Source: Lycorma delicatula
Lineage: Eukaryota; Arthropoda; Insecta; Hemiptera; Fulgoridae
Length of the DNA: 64,000 nt
Direction: 5' to 3'
Assembly (NCBI RefSeq): GCF_047948215.1
Contig: NC_134458.1
Span: 140,290,536 to 140,354,535 of the forward strand
The first letter of the stretch is position 1, and every line of letters starts with the position of its first letter. The position numbers and the translations under genes are program-made. The notes under the pieces are model-generated. The model did no database searches. It was not told where the DNA came from and saw only the letters and a list, made by a program, of their open reading frames with translations. This document shows, piece by piece, positions 48,652 through 60,404 of the stretch.

Positions 48652-48889
48652 TACAGTCCCAACAACAATTAGAGTCATTAGCGACTAAAATAACTCTATA
48701 TGATCACAAATAACAAAAATAAACAATAAAGAATAGACAACGACAAGAAACAAAAAACACAAACTAAATTACATAAATCAAACAAAAAGCAGTAAATTGC
48801 ATTCTTCATTCCACTGCAGGAGAGGAGCCACAACAGACGTTTTATATATTCTTTCCCGTTTTGTAGAGATTTCATATCTGAACCCAGAT

Positions 48890-49570
48890 CTAAGTTTTGT
48901 TGGATGGTTCAATGATTGGGCAGTCAAAGAGCAGGTGGTGGACGGACCATTTGACCTTGCACGCCTCACAGATCTGCTGAGGAGAACCAAATAGACGAGC
49001 GTGGGTAAGTCTGGTGTGTCCAATCCGTAGCCGAGTTAAGATGACTTGGTCTCTTCTGTTGCTTGGGGAAGAGGTTTCTCGAGGACATTCTCCCGGATGT
49101 AATGCCGTGGGAGGACTCAGAAGCCAGAACTTATTCCAGTGAGCCCGCAATTTTACACGGACAGACCTCATAAAGTCTCTCCCACATGGCGATTGTACTT
49201 GGAGGTTATTTATGGTCGCTCTCTTGGCAGCCTCATCGGCCCGTTCGTTTCCGAGGATGCCACAGTGGTGAGGGACCCTTACCAATATCACAATCTTATT
49301 TATCCTTGATAGGATATCATGAATACTCTGAAGGATAAATTCAAAACGTCTGCAGCTCAAGCTCTCAAGTACACTCCTAGAATCCGTAATTACTAGGAAG
49401 CTGTCGTTGCTACGGGTCTCGATAACTTTCAAGGCGGAGTAAATTGCATAGGCTTTGCAAAATAACGCAGAGGAAGAGGCACTAGCTTATATAATATCTC
49501 GGTATCAGTAAGTACAATAGAACAGCCACATCCGTCGGCTGAGACAGAGCCTTCTGTATAGATGAGAGTT
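48890..49570 (-). pseudogene. RNase H domain and zinc-finger tail of the I-like element
   Basis: IYTEGSVSADGCGCSIV near 49565-49515 is the start of RNase H, with the first catalytic Asp changed to Glu (family YTDGS). After a frameshift, the 180-residue open frame 49432-48890 has VITDSRSVLESL (second Asp kept), VPHHCGILGNERADEAAKRA (family WIPSH.GI.GNE.AD..AK, last Asp kept), ILTRLRIGHTRLTHARLF, and ICEACKVKWSVHHLLFDCP. RNase H removes the RNA strand during element copying. This is the best preserved segment of the element. The Glu change and the frameshift suggest it is inactive. Confidence 0.9.
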
Positions 49571-50070
49571 TACCCATTTCACTTCTTAGCCATTTTATTG
49601 ATTTGGTCTCCAGCAGACTGAATACGTGGGTCCCGTTTATGGCTCCAGATGGTAACAATAAGATCTCTGGAGATGCGCATAACCAAGGGGCGCCGCATCC
49701 TATTTCCTTTCCAAGGACTTTCGAGGCAGGTAGATAGCAAAGGACTTTTCTTGGAGATAGCAAAGGACGTCCTGCCTTCAAGTAGTGAAGTGCGAGCGCT
49801 CCTGGTCATTTGCCGTGAGCGGTGATCGCGTGTTTGATAGTCTGGTATTTTCTCCTGTAATGCAATCGGAGTTCAACGGATTCCACCAGTAAGCTTGGTA
49901 TAGGGGAAGTGGCGAACGCCCCTACTGACATGCGAATGCAGCTGTTGTGCAAGGGGTCCAAAGTATGCCCTTAATTGCCTCTTTCGCAGTCATATAGTAT
50001 AGACCCGTATTCTAGCCTTCGAAAGAACAATGCTTCTATACGTGTTCAGGATGATCGATCCTGAAAAACT
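49480..50070 (-). pseudogene. I-like reverse transcriptase thumb region (broken)
   Basis: Across several frames: RLEYGSILYDCER near 50015, LDPLHNSCIRMSVGAFATSP and SLLVESVELRLHYRRKYQTI near 49955-49840. These match the segment between reverse transcriptase and RNase H in I-type elements (RLDYGS..Y, L...H...LR...GAFRTSP, LYVE..E.PL..RR). The downstream open frames 49809-49579 and 49781-49482 bridge to RNase H. A 21 bp block (TCCTTTGCTATCTCCAAGAA-like) is tandemly repeated near 49730-49765. Confidence 0.8.
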
Positions 50071-50814
50071 AAATTGTATTCATCAAATTATAAAATAAAT
50101 AAATAAAATACGTTCAGTTAAAAAAATATAAAGTTGTAAAGAGAAAAAGTGAATTGGTCTGTTCCACTACATAATTCTCCACCACGGTAATTATTCATAC
50201 ATCAGGTATAAGAATATAGAGATTTGGCGGCGAGATATGGAGAAGTTTGACTTAGCTCTATTACACAAAACATAGAAAATGGTCTAACTGAATGATATTT
50301 AATATTACCTATCATGTAAATACTAACTGTGTAAATTAAAAAAAAAAATCTGTAAATAGGAACTAAAGTATAAATCATGCAGATACTCCAAATTCTGTTA
50401 AGGAACGCTGGTTAAGAATATTATACAATTAAGCAGGAGCTAAGATACGAACAGTTTGAGTGGGAGTTTAAGCATTTTATTATACTTAATCTAATCTTCC
50501 ACTATTGATTTAGACTACACAAAGCACATAGTAATATCATGTAGTTTTCTCATTTAGTTATTTTTTAAACAAAATTAGTAATTCATTACAATTTTTATTA
50601 TTAATATTCCTTTTCATTTCATCTTAAGTATCATTTTTGTAATTTATTTCAGATTTAGTAATTGCTCTTTATCTACTAATAATGATTGTTTAACAATTTA
50701 AATGCAACATTAAAAATTAAGAAACTGTGCTTTAATAAAGTTGTCTCTAAAATGTCTCTGAAAAAAATTTATTTTTTGCAAAAGTAACCACCCCCTTACC
50801 GAATTTGAGAAAGA
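50071..50814. other. AT-rich intergenic sequence
   Basis: No feature recognised. Confidence 0.5.
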
Positions 50815-50945
50815 ATTAAAATGATCCATGTCCTATATATAGAAATATATGAGTCAAATTTGAAGTAAATCGGATTTGGTTAATCCCGAGATATAAGGTC
50901 AAAAGCAGTGCGACACACACATACGTATGCACATCTATATATTCG
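50815..50945 (+). repeat. Dispersed repeat module, second copy
   Basis: Matches the reverse complement of 10202-10335, including GGTCAAAAGCAGTGCGACA, and leads into CA-rich sequence (ACACACACATACGTATGCAC). Confidence 0.75.
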
Positions 50946-50959
50946 TATACTAATCGGCT

Positions 50960-51180
50960 CGTCTAGCCAGAACCTGGATCCTTAGTGCCCAGGTCGTCCC
51001 AGGCAAACCTCGGAGCCAGCTCAGGAGCTACTCGGGGCCTTCGTGGGCCAGGGGCCTAGCCCCGGGCCCGCGAACTCGCTTCGCTCACCATTCCCGTACT
51101 GCAAGGGGACAGCGCCTTGAACATCAACGGCGCGATTCCTGTCTACGTTGAGGGTTCCGCCCCCTAGACCCCGCACTTTT
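50960..51180. other. GC-rich island of unknown nature
   Basis: About 220 bp of strongly GC-rich sequence in AT-rich DNA (GGGCCAGGGGCCTAGCCCC, GCGAACTCGCTTCGCTCACC, GGTTCCGCCCCCTAGACCCC), ending at a run of nine T. No open frame is convincing on either strand. The sharp ends and the final T-run suggest the end of a repeat element, perhaps on the minus strand with an A tail. Family unknown. Confidence 0.5.
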
Positions 51181-52569
51181 TTTTATCCTCATGATTATGA
51201 GAATAATACTGATATTAAAGTATTCAGGCTTTATAGAAACCTGAAAAAGAAACTAAATTACAAAAGACAGATTAATTGTAGCTATGGTAACTAAAGTACC
51301 ATACCTCTGACGACGAAAAATTCATAACTTATTTCTTTGTCATGAAGGCAGAAATATAATAATGAAGTAAAAGGATTAATTTTTTATTCCTTAATGAATA
51401 TCTTTAATTTACAACTTCACCCTCATTGGTGGGAAGAAATAATGAATATGTTAACCTTCAAGGGAGCCAGGGCCTTGGTCTGTAGCTTCAAACCTTCCAT
51501 GGTGTAATACGAAAGTATATGAAAATTTGAAAGCAGTCGTTCGGTTGGTTCTTCGAGATGAAATTTTTCTAAAATTCTTCTCAGTTATGACAAGTAATAC
51601 GGGTAAAAATTTAGTTGCGATTGATTGAGTAGCTTTTGATATACCCAAGCAAACAAAAACCCGCTTCCTGTTTATATAATAGTATAATTTTTTTTCTACG
51701 GTAGGTTAACTGGTTGGACCTTGAAACATAAAGAATTTGAAAAGACCCAATACTCTATTTTCGACATGACCACTATACTTTCCGCTTTAATACAGATATT
51801 CTAAAGCTAAAAGTTACATTTTTTTTAAAAAGTTTTTTTTGAAGATGTTGGTAAAGTGACACTGAATACTACTGTTACTGTTATTAAAATATATATATAC
51901 TGATAAAACAATAATACTGTTAAATCCAAATATTTGGAAAATTTTAATACAAAGTAAATCTAGTATTTATTGAATTTCTTGAGAGGACATTATTACTAAA
52001 ACATCGAGGTATTTATACCTTAAATACGTATTTCGTTATAATCTCTCGCACCTAGTGTGTGAATAATAACCAGCGTAAATCATACTTACTAATTCATTTC
52101 TGCTCTATACTATGCATTACGTTAACATAATATACCTTTCAGCCTACACAATCACTGATATAGATTTTCTCTTCTTATAAGCCATATGACGCTTTGAACA
52201 CTAATACCTTCTTATTAATATCTAAGTATTTATCTTGTTTTCGATTTAATGTGTAGCATTATATATATATATATATATATAAACCTCACTATTTATGGCA
52301 TTAATATATATAGTATATTTTTTAATTAATTAATTTTTTTTTAAATTATTTTAGAAAATTTATTATGATCACTAAACATTGTAAATGAGAAAGTAAAAAA
52401 GTTTTAAAAAAATAAAAAATGAATGGCTTTATGATTTGATATATAATAACAAATGTTTTTCAAGTTTTAAGGTATAAAACTATTTTTCATGAAAAATGTT
52501 TTTAATAAATTATTTATGTATCTTTATTTTGAAATCCGCTTTTCAAAAGTTGCTTTTCTTTAAAAACCT

Positions 52570-52611
<42 letters not shown>

Positions 52612-52829
52612 AGATTTTTAAATATGTATAATAAAAATATTGGTTTATTTGGATTGAATGAAGAAAATTGGGTATTAATGTAGTATGTGATCTACTTCTG
52701 TCAGTTAGTTCTTAGATGGCGCCACTGAAGCTATATTAAAAGAAAATAAATACAAAAAAGAATGAATAAATGGATAAATTTAAGAATAAATTGACTTTGC
52801 TGATATTATAATTATATGCTTATAAATAT
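51181..52829. other. AT-rich intergenic sequence
   Basis: TA runs at about 52260-52280 and 52572-52610. The latter is flanked by CCTTGATATA / TATATCAAG, making one large AT hairpin. No gene recognised. Confidence 0.5.
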
Positions 52830-52912
52830 AATCTAACCTAACTTAACCTACGCATGCTTCGCTCGCTAACCTTCACTTGCTAGTCAAGGTTAGCGAGCGT
52901 CGGTTATTTCAG
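52830..52912. repeat. Short relative of the AACCTACGC palindromic repeat
   Basis: AACTTAACCTACGCATGC, CGCTCGCTAACCTT (52860-52873), 12 nt, AAGGTTAGCGAGCG (52886-52899), GGTTA. Related to the tandem units at 3.6 and 6.7 kb but with a far shorter centre. Confidence 0.75.
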
Positions 52913-54062
52913 AAATTACTTAAGTTTCAGAATGATAGACAATAAAAATATTTTACCCAAATAAAAGAAATACGTTACATAAATCTAATAACATTGTAAT
53001 CCATTATTTTCGATAACAAATATATTTTCACAACAATTATTATAATTCTAATCACTACAAAAGAATCAAAATTTTAAGCATGAGAAGAAACATCTATCTG
53101 TTTCAAAGTTTTCAACTATTTTGAATATATAAATGGGTGATTTCATGTCTGTGTGGTAGGGTATGAACAAAACGAAGGCTATTCAACGACTTTATGCGAA
53201 TGAGTTTTAAAATCAATACAACCGTTCTGTAGTTAGAGAAGTACAAACAAACTACTCAAACGCGTTATCCTGCAAACATTGTAGTCAGATAAGTTAATTT
53301 GTTTTTATTTTTTGTATAGATTGAATTTTAATGTGTATTACTTGTAGTTTAAAATTATCAGTGAATATTATTTCTCCTTAATCTGATGATAATTATTTTT
53401 ATAGTCTTTTACTTTATTATTTTTTTTTTGGTTTCATAATTTTTCAATCAAGAATATTGGTAATTCTTTTGCATTTTTTAGCTTCTTCAGTTAAAAAAGG
53501 AGGTTCTCAATTCAACCCGTATAGTTTTTTAAAATATTTCATCCTTTACACTTTAATAAAAAAGACTAGTTTTGAAGTGTCGTTTTTTTTACTCTGTAGA
53601 GAAAGTATTAAAAGTGGTCCTGTAATAAATTTGTTTAACGTAAGTTGATTTTAAAAAAAAGTACATTGTCTAATTAATAAACAACTGAAGATAGACTAAT
53701 TTTAAATGTTTAGAGGAAGGATTAAATTTTGTGTCCTAAGAAAATTCGGGGAAATTTCAACAACTTTATGAATTTATTTCATCAGATATAGTTATTTTTT
53801 TCTTTTGAGCTTGAAGTTTGTTATATCTATCACTCACGGAAAATATTATAAATTCATGAATAAAAGAAAGAAAATGCATTATATTCACAAATAATAGATG
53901 TTCTTTACTTTTAATTAATCGATAGAAAGGTGAAAAGTCAACATTTAACGTATAATAAAACATTTTAATATATATGCTAAGTAGTAACATGAATCAACAG
54001 AAGTTACTATTTATTATAAAAAGATTTTTTCTTTTTTAATAACAAACATTGTTTATTTTAGT
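52913..54062. other. AT-rich intergenic sequence
   Basis: No feature recognised. Confidence 0.5.
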
Positions 54063-54130
54063 AGTAGATTAAAGGAACATCCTTTGGTAGCCCAATCGGT
54101 AGAGCGGTGGACTGCAGTAGATTAAAGGAA
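54063..54130 (+). pseudogene. tRNA-Tyr 5'-half pseudogene flanked by a 15 bp direct repeat
   Basis: 54081-54117 reads CCTTTGGTAGCCCAATCGGT then AGAGCGGTGGACTGCAG. This fits the first 37 nt of an insect tRNA-Tyr: a 7 nt acceptor strand, a D arm with GGTAGAGC, an anticodon stem GTGGA and loop CTGCAG (normally CTGTAG). It stops in the anticodon loop, where tRNA-Tyr has its intron and where tRNA halves are cut. The 3' half is not there. AGTAGATTAAAGGAA stands directly on both sides (54063-54077 and 54116-54130), as a target site duplication would. Three bases (CAT) lie between the left repeat and the tRNA start. Not a functional gene. Confidence 0.7.
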
Positions 54131-54136
54131 AACTTA

Positions 54137-54161
54137 TATATATATATATATATATATATAC
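54137..54161. repeat. (TA)n microsatellite
   Basis: About twelve TA units, 7 bp after the right-hand direct repeat. Confidence 0.9.
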
Positions 54162-55339
54162 GCGAGTATTATACATACACATACATATATACAATATACA
54201 TACACACACGCATGCGCGCAACCACGCACACAGATTCACAGAATTTATTTATATACTTTTTTCTTAAAACCTCGTTTGTTTGTAGATTAAATAACAGTTC
54301 TGATATGAGATGATGTTAATCAAAAGAAAATAATTACATTTTTAATTTTTTTCTTTTAAAATACTGACACTATAATTAAAAAATGATTCAAAATATGCGG
54401 GGCTATCTGCTACCTAACAACTGCATATTTTTTTTAGATTCTAAATATAATAAAGAAGCAAGAAAAATTATTACAATTACTAGAGCTAGAATTTAGGAAT
54501 TAATTCTAACAGTTACTCAAAAAAAATTATCTGCTTTAAATAGAATTGAAAAAAGTGGAAGATTTAACATTTTTTTCAAGTTATAATTCTTACCGAATTG
54601 ACCGATTTAATTGATTTTTATTTTTCTTATATTTATACACATTTGTTTGGCGATTTGTAAGTTTTATTTTAATATCTTTCAAAAAATAAATTACAATATC
54701 AATATAGGCAATTATAAAAATGTTTATTCATTTGTTACAAGTAAATTGTTTGTTAGAGCGTAATGATATGAGTATATATATATCAGATATCGTTGCGATA
54801 TGCAAAAAATTAATTTGAAATCTTTTGGTTAAAAATAAATACATATACCCACATTTCATACAACCTTAGCTCACTACCTTTGATAGCAATTTCTTTAAAT
54901 GATTTTTTTCTGTGCATTCCGTTTCTTATTTTTATTAATACACGTTTTCTTCTTTTAACGTAGGCAGAAATTTTTGATTAGTTACTCATATTTTTAATAA
55001 AATTAAAACTAGTACTTATAAAATGGAATTACCTTTTTTTAAATAAATAACCGCCTTCAAATACACAGTAATAAATATATATATATATTTTTAAATAATA
55101 TATTTTTATTATTTAAAACTTTTTGAATCGATCAAATTTAATGTTTAGTAACTTATCAATTTATTTGTTTGAGCGCCGAATTCTGAAAATCGAAATTTAA
55201 TGAAAAAATAAAACAGATTACATTTTACTTTCTAAACGGTATTTTTAAGTAGCGATTAAACATCTTTTTTAAAGAGTATATTATTTCTAAAAAAATTAAT
55301 GATTTTTTGTAGATAATTAATAAAAGATTAACAAATAAA
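54162..55339. other. AT-rich intergenic sequence
   Basis: Some ACACA/TACATA-rich sequence, otherwise nothing recognisable. Confidence 0.5.
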
Positions 55340-55395
55340 AATACTATATCGTATTTGCTCGAATCTAAGCTGCTCCCGATTCTAAGTTACACCAT
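55340..55395. repeat. Possible terminal inverted repeat of the pogo/Tigger element
   Basis: TATTTGCTCGAATCTAAGC followed by CTCCCGATTCTAAGTTACAC has the look of the ends of some Tigger-type elements, and lies about 270 bp beyond the stop of the transposase pseudogene. I could not find the inverted partner beyond 56850, so this stays tentative. Confidence 0.35.
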
Positions 55396-55659
55396 AAATT
55401 TTCAAAAAAATTTGTGAAAAAGATTAATAAATAAGAATAAGAATAATAATAAGATTTATTTATAAAGAATATTTTACAAAAAATAATAATAATAATCAGA
55501 ATTACTTCAAAGGATGCTATAAAAAATAGATAATTTGATAAGCTATTTACTAGTAAAAATAATTGATAAAAAATAATAACAGTTTAGTAAAAATAATAAC
55601 CGATAGAAAGTCTCAATTCATAAAGTAATTTTATATAAGTAATTTAAATTGAATAAACA

Positions 55660-56850
55660 TTAATTACAATCAGATAAACGCTCACTGTTAATAACTCTAC
55701 TGTCTCCGGAGGCAGTATCAACGTCATCATTATTAGGTTGATTTTTTGTTCCATCCGTAACATTTGTAATGCTGCATTTTTTTATAGGAGTGAGATATAA
55801 TTTCAATCAGAATTTTGTTTCAGGCGACAGAAACCCATTGCGCTATTGTTGAAGAACTTGTTTTTTTATTTTTCCAGAAGCACAGAATGGTTTACCGAAT
55901 GACACCACTTTTCGTATTCTTTTCTAACGTTGTTATAGAAAGGCTTCATAATACATACATCGAGTGAATGAAGTTGGGTGGTCATACCACCCGGAATTAT
56001 CACCAAGTCGTAACTCTCTTTCTTTAATTTATTCTTTACTAAATACGCTAAATATCTTTTTAATGAATCCATTATAAGCATTTTTTAAGTATTTGGAGAG
56101 TTCCTCGTCTTCTGTTTCACACGGCATTTAACCAGTCGTATTCCATAGTTTCGGAAGTCATCCAACCATTCTTGTCGGCACGTGCTATCACGTCACTAGG
56201 AAACTTTCGTTTTTTGGCATTATTTTCTTATGCAATATTAAGAATGGTGATAATTCCTGGCCATCTTTCGTAATATATAGCAACACAGTTACACATTGTT
56301 CTTCGTATCCAGTGTTGACTTTTTAACTTCTTTTTTCCCCTTTGAAGTTACGTTTAATTATGTGGCAGATTAAAGTAAACGGGGTTTCATCCGAATTTAA
56401 AACGTTCTTAAATTCATATGTGTGTTTTGCACGAACATAATAATAAGAAGAAGAAAAACCTCAAAAATCTGTGGAAAGTTTCTGCCAGATTGTAGTTCTC
56501 CGTTTAATAGAAAATCCCCCCTTTTCATAAATTTTCTACATCAGCATTTTGATGCAATAAAATTTTATCTTTTTCAATTGGCTTCGCCTGCCTTCAATTG
56601 TAACATTTGTATCACTGCTGGCATTGATTTAAATCGAGAATTTTTGTCAATTGAGCAGCATAATCATATACTTGGGAAATTTTTTATATTTTTGGCCCTG
56701 TGAAACCCTTTATCATAGATTTGCAAGTAAAAATCAAATCACGTTTTTTACGCCATCGATGAACATTTATTTCTTCAATGTCAAACTTTCTGGCAGCTGA
56801 TCTATTCCTGTTTTCTTCCATGTAAACAATTACCTTCTTTTTATACTAGC
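55660..56850 (-). pseudogene. Pogo/Tigger-type transposase (broken)
   Basis: The minus strand starts near 56850 with KKKVIVYMEENRNRSAARKF and EEINVHRWRK, the N-terminal helix-turn-helix (family NR.AARKFGV....V..W). Later, with frame changes, LNSDETPFTL near 56400 (family NMDET, first catalytic Asp), then YEEQCVTVLLYITKDGQ, SFPSDVIARADKNGWMT near 56195-56145 and YDWL. In the open frame 56081-55866, LIMDSLKRYL (second Asp) and VIIPGGMTTQLHSLDVCIMK (third Asp; family IPGG.TS.LQPLDV..NKPFK). The tail runs to a stop at 55660. It acted as a DDD transposase inserting at TA. Several stops and frameshifts make it inactive, though all three Asp codons remain. Confidence 0.87.
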
Positions 56851-58897
56851 TTCTTTTTTTTTGAGTTTTTTATCCCATTGCTGATTCACTGATGATAAAA
56901 TTGACAAAAATATGAGCGATAAGTGAATGCACTATAGAAAAAAAAATATATATATATATCAAATAGTAAAATTAGTTTTTGAATGATGATTCATTCATCA
57001 GTAGACACTATAAATTAACGTATAAAACATTAAGTAAAATGGAGGAATAGTATTAAGTATTGATTAAAAAATAAAACGATACTTACAAAATATTATTCAG
57101 CTGGTTGTATTTATAGAAAAAAAATAATAATAGCGCTAACAGCTGTTGCCAATAAAGTATCATTTTAGACAAACAATTATAATCAAAAACATGAAGTAAG
57201 CTTAAAAGTAATCAAAATCCCTGAAACCTCCCTGAAATTCACATTTCCCACCATGACCTAATTCATGATCCTTATATAAAATTGGTTAAATAAAAAAACA
57301 ACTCAAGAAAATTATCTTAGCATAAATCTTAAACCAAACAAAAAGATATATCCTTCTCATGAATAAAATAAGACATAGGATAACCGTCTAATCTCCTTAT
57401 AGTAGAAAACTTTCACGAAAAGTTTGTTAATAAATTTAAAATTCTAATAGATATTAGATATTGTCTCCTTATGTTATTCAACATTGAATTGTTGTATCTT
57501 TTTAAATAATAATTAATTATTCTAATATTTATCAGGAACATGTATTTGAAATTTAGATTCAAATTGATTAATTTTATGACCAATTTCCAGGAATTGTTGC
57601 GTTACGGCCAATCTTTGTGTAATTTATGTTACAGTGAGCTAAATTCTCCATTATTCTCATTTCAATCGTTTTATTAATTTGCTCTAACAAACTTTAAATT
57701 ATAATTTTTTTACTTAAAAATCAATCTAAATTGATCTGTATAATCCGAATCATATTGATTATTATTGAAATAACCATTTAATTTTAAATTTTAGGTTTTT
57801 TTTATTTTATTTATCTATTAAATTTTTTGTAAACGATTTTAAAGCGTTTTCCGTTTTCTAGTTTGTCTCAATAACTATTTTATATTATCTTTGTGTATAT
57901 TATAGTAAATACTTCAACAAATCAAAATCACGTTTTATATTAGTTGACATCGCATTGAAATAATAACGTTTGGAACAGCAAATTTAGTTACGTAAATATG
58001 GAATTTCATTTTTTAACGTTTTAGTTCTGTGCTTAAAACGCCACCAACATTATCGTATATATTATATATTTTGTAATACCAGTTTTGTTGTAATCGTAGT
58101 ATATCTACTTTTTACTTGAAATGTATTTATTTTCTTAAATTTACTTTTATTTATAATTTATTTTTTTTAGTTTTCTGAAAGTTAATATACTAAAGCTTAA
58201 AATTATAAAGCTTTGTTCGTTTTTGTTAAAGATTTGTTAGCTTTTTTTTATATTGAGAATAAAATATGATAATCATGCCAAAAAATACCGTTCTCCTTTT
58301 TTTAAGATAAAAAATAGTGAATACTCGATTCGTTTGTATCGTTTGTATTCAAGTACGTTGGCGTCTATAAGGATTTTTCTCGATTCAGTTAAGATTGACT
58401 GGAACAAAAATGTTTAAATCTGGCATAATAACTTCTAAATATAAGGTATTGGTGCTATTAAAGTTAGGATTCGTACTTTCAAAGGAATGAGAGATTTAAG
58501 AGAACATTTTTATATTAGCTGAGGCTGGGCTTAATACAAGTTTTACTCGTATGTATTTTGAATCCTTTAAAAAGATGAACATTATAATTATTTTTCCTAA
58601 AATTATTCCCAAATTAAGTTGAAATTTTCAAATTGATTTAATTGTCTATCAAAAATTTCTATTTACACATACTTTTTTCAAGAAAGGTTAAGTATTCCTG
58701 TGGTCTTTTTTATATTTAAATTATTATAATTTAATTAACTATCAAACACAGCTTTTTATAATTTTATTTATTCCACCATATATTTTTCCTTATTTTACAG
58801 CTTCAACTTTTTTTTTTAATTTGAATTTTTTTACCAAAATAATATGAATATTTTGATTTGTTTTTAATTATTCAAAAAATTGTTTAATTAATTTTTT
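56851..58897. other. AT-rich intergenic sequence
   Basis: No gene recognised. A short TA run lies at 56949-56960. Confidence 0.5.
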
Positions 58898-59516
58898 TAC
58901 TTCCTTGTAGTGTTCAAGAAAGTACTGTAATCGCGAAAAATTTCGGTTTTCAGATTTCAACGGAAATATCCATTTGACTAGTTTCGGTGTGACGTCTGTA
59001 CGTACGTACGTATCTCATACATGACTCAAATCGATTAGCCGAAGAATGTTGAAATTTTGGATTTTGGTTTGCTGTAACATCTAGTTTTGCACCTCCCATT
59101 TTGATTGCACTCGATTAGACTAAAATTATCCAAAAAAGCCCAAAACACAAAAAATTTGGATTATTAATTTTTTCTTAATTGCAGTAGTACGAGAGCTTGT
59201 CTGAGTATATCATACGTCGTACTTATTTTCATTGGTTCCAGAATTATAGTTTGTTATATTGGTACAAGTCAATAAAAGTTTAATTAATGAAATTGGATCT
59301 TACAAGGGGAAGGAACATCGGTTCAAATCCGACTTTATTTCATTTTTTTTTTTAATCTAAATATATTGATTTATTAATAATTATTAATATCTGATTGTAA
59401 AAAAATTTACAATAAATAATACTTCAATAATAACAAAAAAAAAAATGAAAAAATGTAATAAAAAATATATGTAATTTAATAGGCGTACAAGGAAGTCATT
59501 GGGTGTCCACACCAGA
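58898..59516 (+). repeat. Fold-back family, complete single unit
   Basis: Starts with TACTTCCTTGTA and ends with GTACAAGGAAGTCA, then GGGTGTCCACACCAGA, so both ends of one unit are visible. Landmarks are GGTGTGACGTCTGTACGTAC, TTACAAGGGGAAGGAACATC, GGTTCAAATCCGAC near 59310 and a following T-run. It shows that the unit can exist alone, not only as an inverted pair as at 1-2087. Confidence 0.85.
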
Positions 59517-60399
59517 TTTTTTTAATCTTGCAATAATATAAGAAGATATATCAACATTTTAGCATTCATACAAGTTTTACCATTGCAATAGAAATGTACA
59601 TAATTTTAATCATACATACCAATATATGCATTTTGGCATACAAATATGACTTATTCATTTAGTAGTAGTAGTACTGGAAGTAATTATAAAATATCATTGT
59701 TTAATAAATGATTTTTGATAAAAGCTCTCCTGCCCCTCCCAAAATAATTGGTTTATTACATAAAAAATAAACCAAATTTTGAGTAATTAAATTCAGGCGG
59801 TATTGTACAGGCACAAACGAACGAAATAACGTCACTGAAGACACCAAAACAACAATGATGTAGCAGATTATTTACAACAGGACTTGGTAATACAGTAATG
59901 GTAGATATAACCGGACAACAGTAAATATATTAATTACTGAGTGTATACTGACACTCGCTGTATACTTATGTAGGTGCTGAGTGTATACTTATACTCAGCA
60001 CCTACACTTATCATTCACAATTTAGATGTCTTACGAGTAAATAAAGAGTACATTAAAAGTTTCTGATTAAGAGCTTAATGTTTGGTGAACAATTTTAGAT
60101 TGAAAAATGATAAAACTGAGGATTTTTTTAATAGTTTATACCAAGTGTTATCTTATATATAAAAGATGTCCTGACTCACTGATTCATGCACTCTTCAATG
60201 CCCAGCCTAAACTATTACAGTTAGAGAGATTTTGAGGGTATGTTAGTCAAATTACTGTAATGTTAATTTTATATAGTAGAGGTGAGCTAAGAAAGGATTT
60301 TGTGAAATTCTACTTCTAAGAGAGTGAAATGGGGTAAAATAATATTTTAGGTTTTTTTTTATTTTGTAAAATAGATATATCGATTTGATCATTATTTTA
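59517..60399. other. Intergenic sequence
   Basis: No gene. Contains the S-X-S-X' repeat at 59960-60011 and a generic module (GACTCACTGATTCATGCACT near 60173) that precedes the tandem duplication. Confidence 0.5.
59960..60011. repeat. Inverted duplication with repeated spacer
   Basis: GTATACTTAT, then arm GTAGGTGCTGAGT, then GTATACTTAT again, then ACTCAGCACCTAC, then A and CTTAT. Arms of 13-14 bp pair exactly, and the spacer is a direct repeat of the sequence before the first arm. Confidence 0.87.
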
Positions 60400-60404
60400 A
60401 AATA

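Larger units (their letters stand above)
48630..50070 (-). mobile_element. I-like non-LTR retrotransposon, 3' part with RNase H
   Basis: Minus strand. It holds the reverse transcriptase thumb, an RNase H domain, a C..C...H...C tail and a 3' untranslated region that ends in GACTGTAAATAAAAGC and a run of A (plus T-run 48630-48639). A poly(A) signal AATAAA lies at plus 48646-48651, a few bases before the tail. The copy is truncated at its 5' side near 50070. RNase H in a LINE of this layout is typical of the I group. Confidence 0.87.

Noticed and set aside
50960..51180. GC-rich island as bacterial contamination
   Set aside because: It is short, lacks a coding frame and is embedded in typical AT-rich sequence on both sides. 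I kept it only as an unexplained island.
54081..54117. Functional tRNA gene
   Set aside because: The 3' half (T arm, acceptor 3' strand) is absent and a TA microsatellite follows, so it cannot fold into a tRNA.
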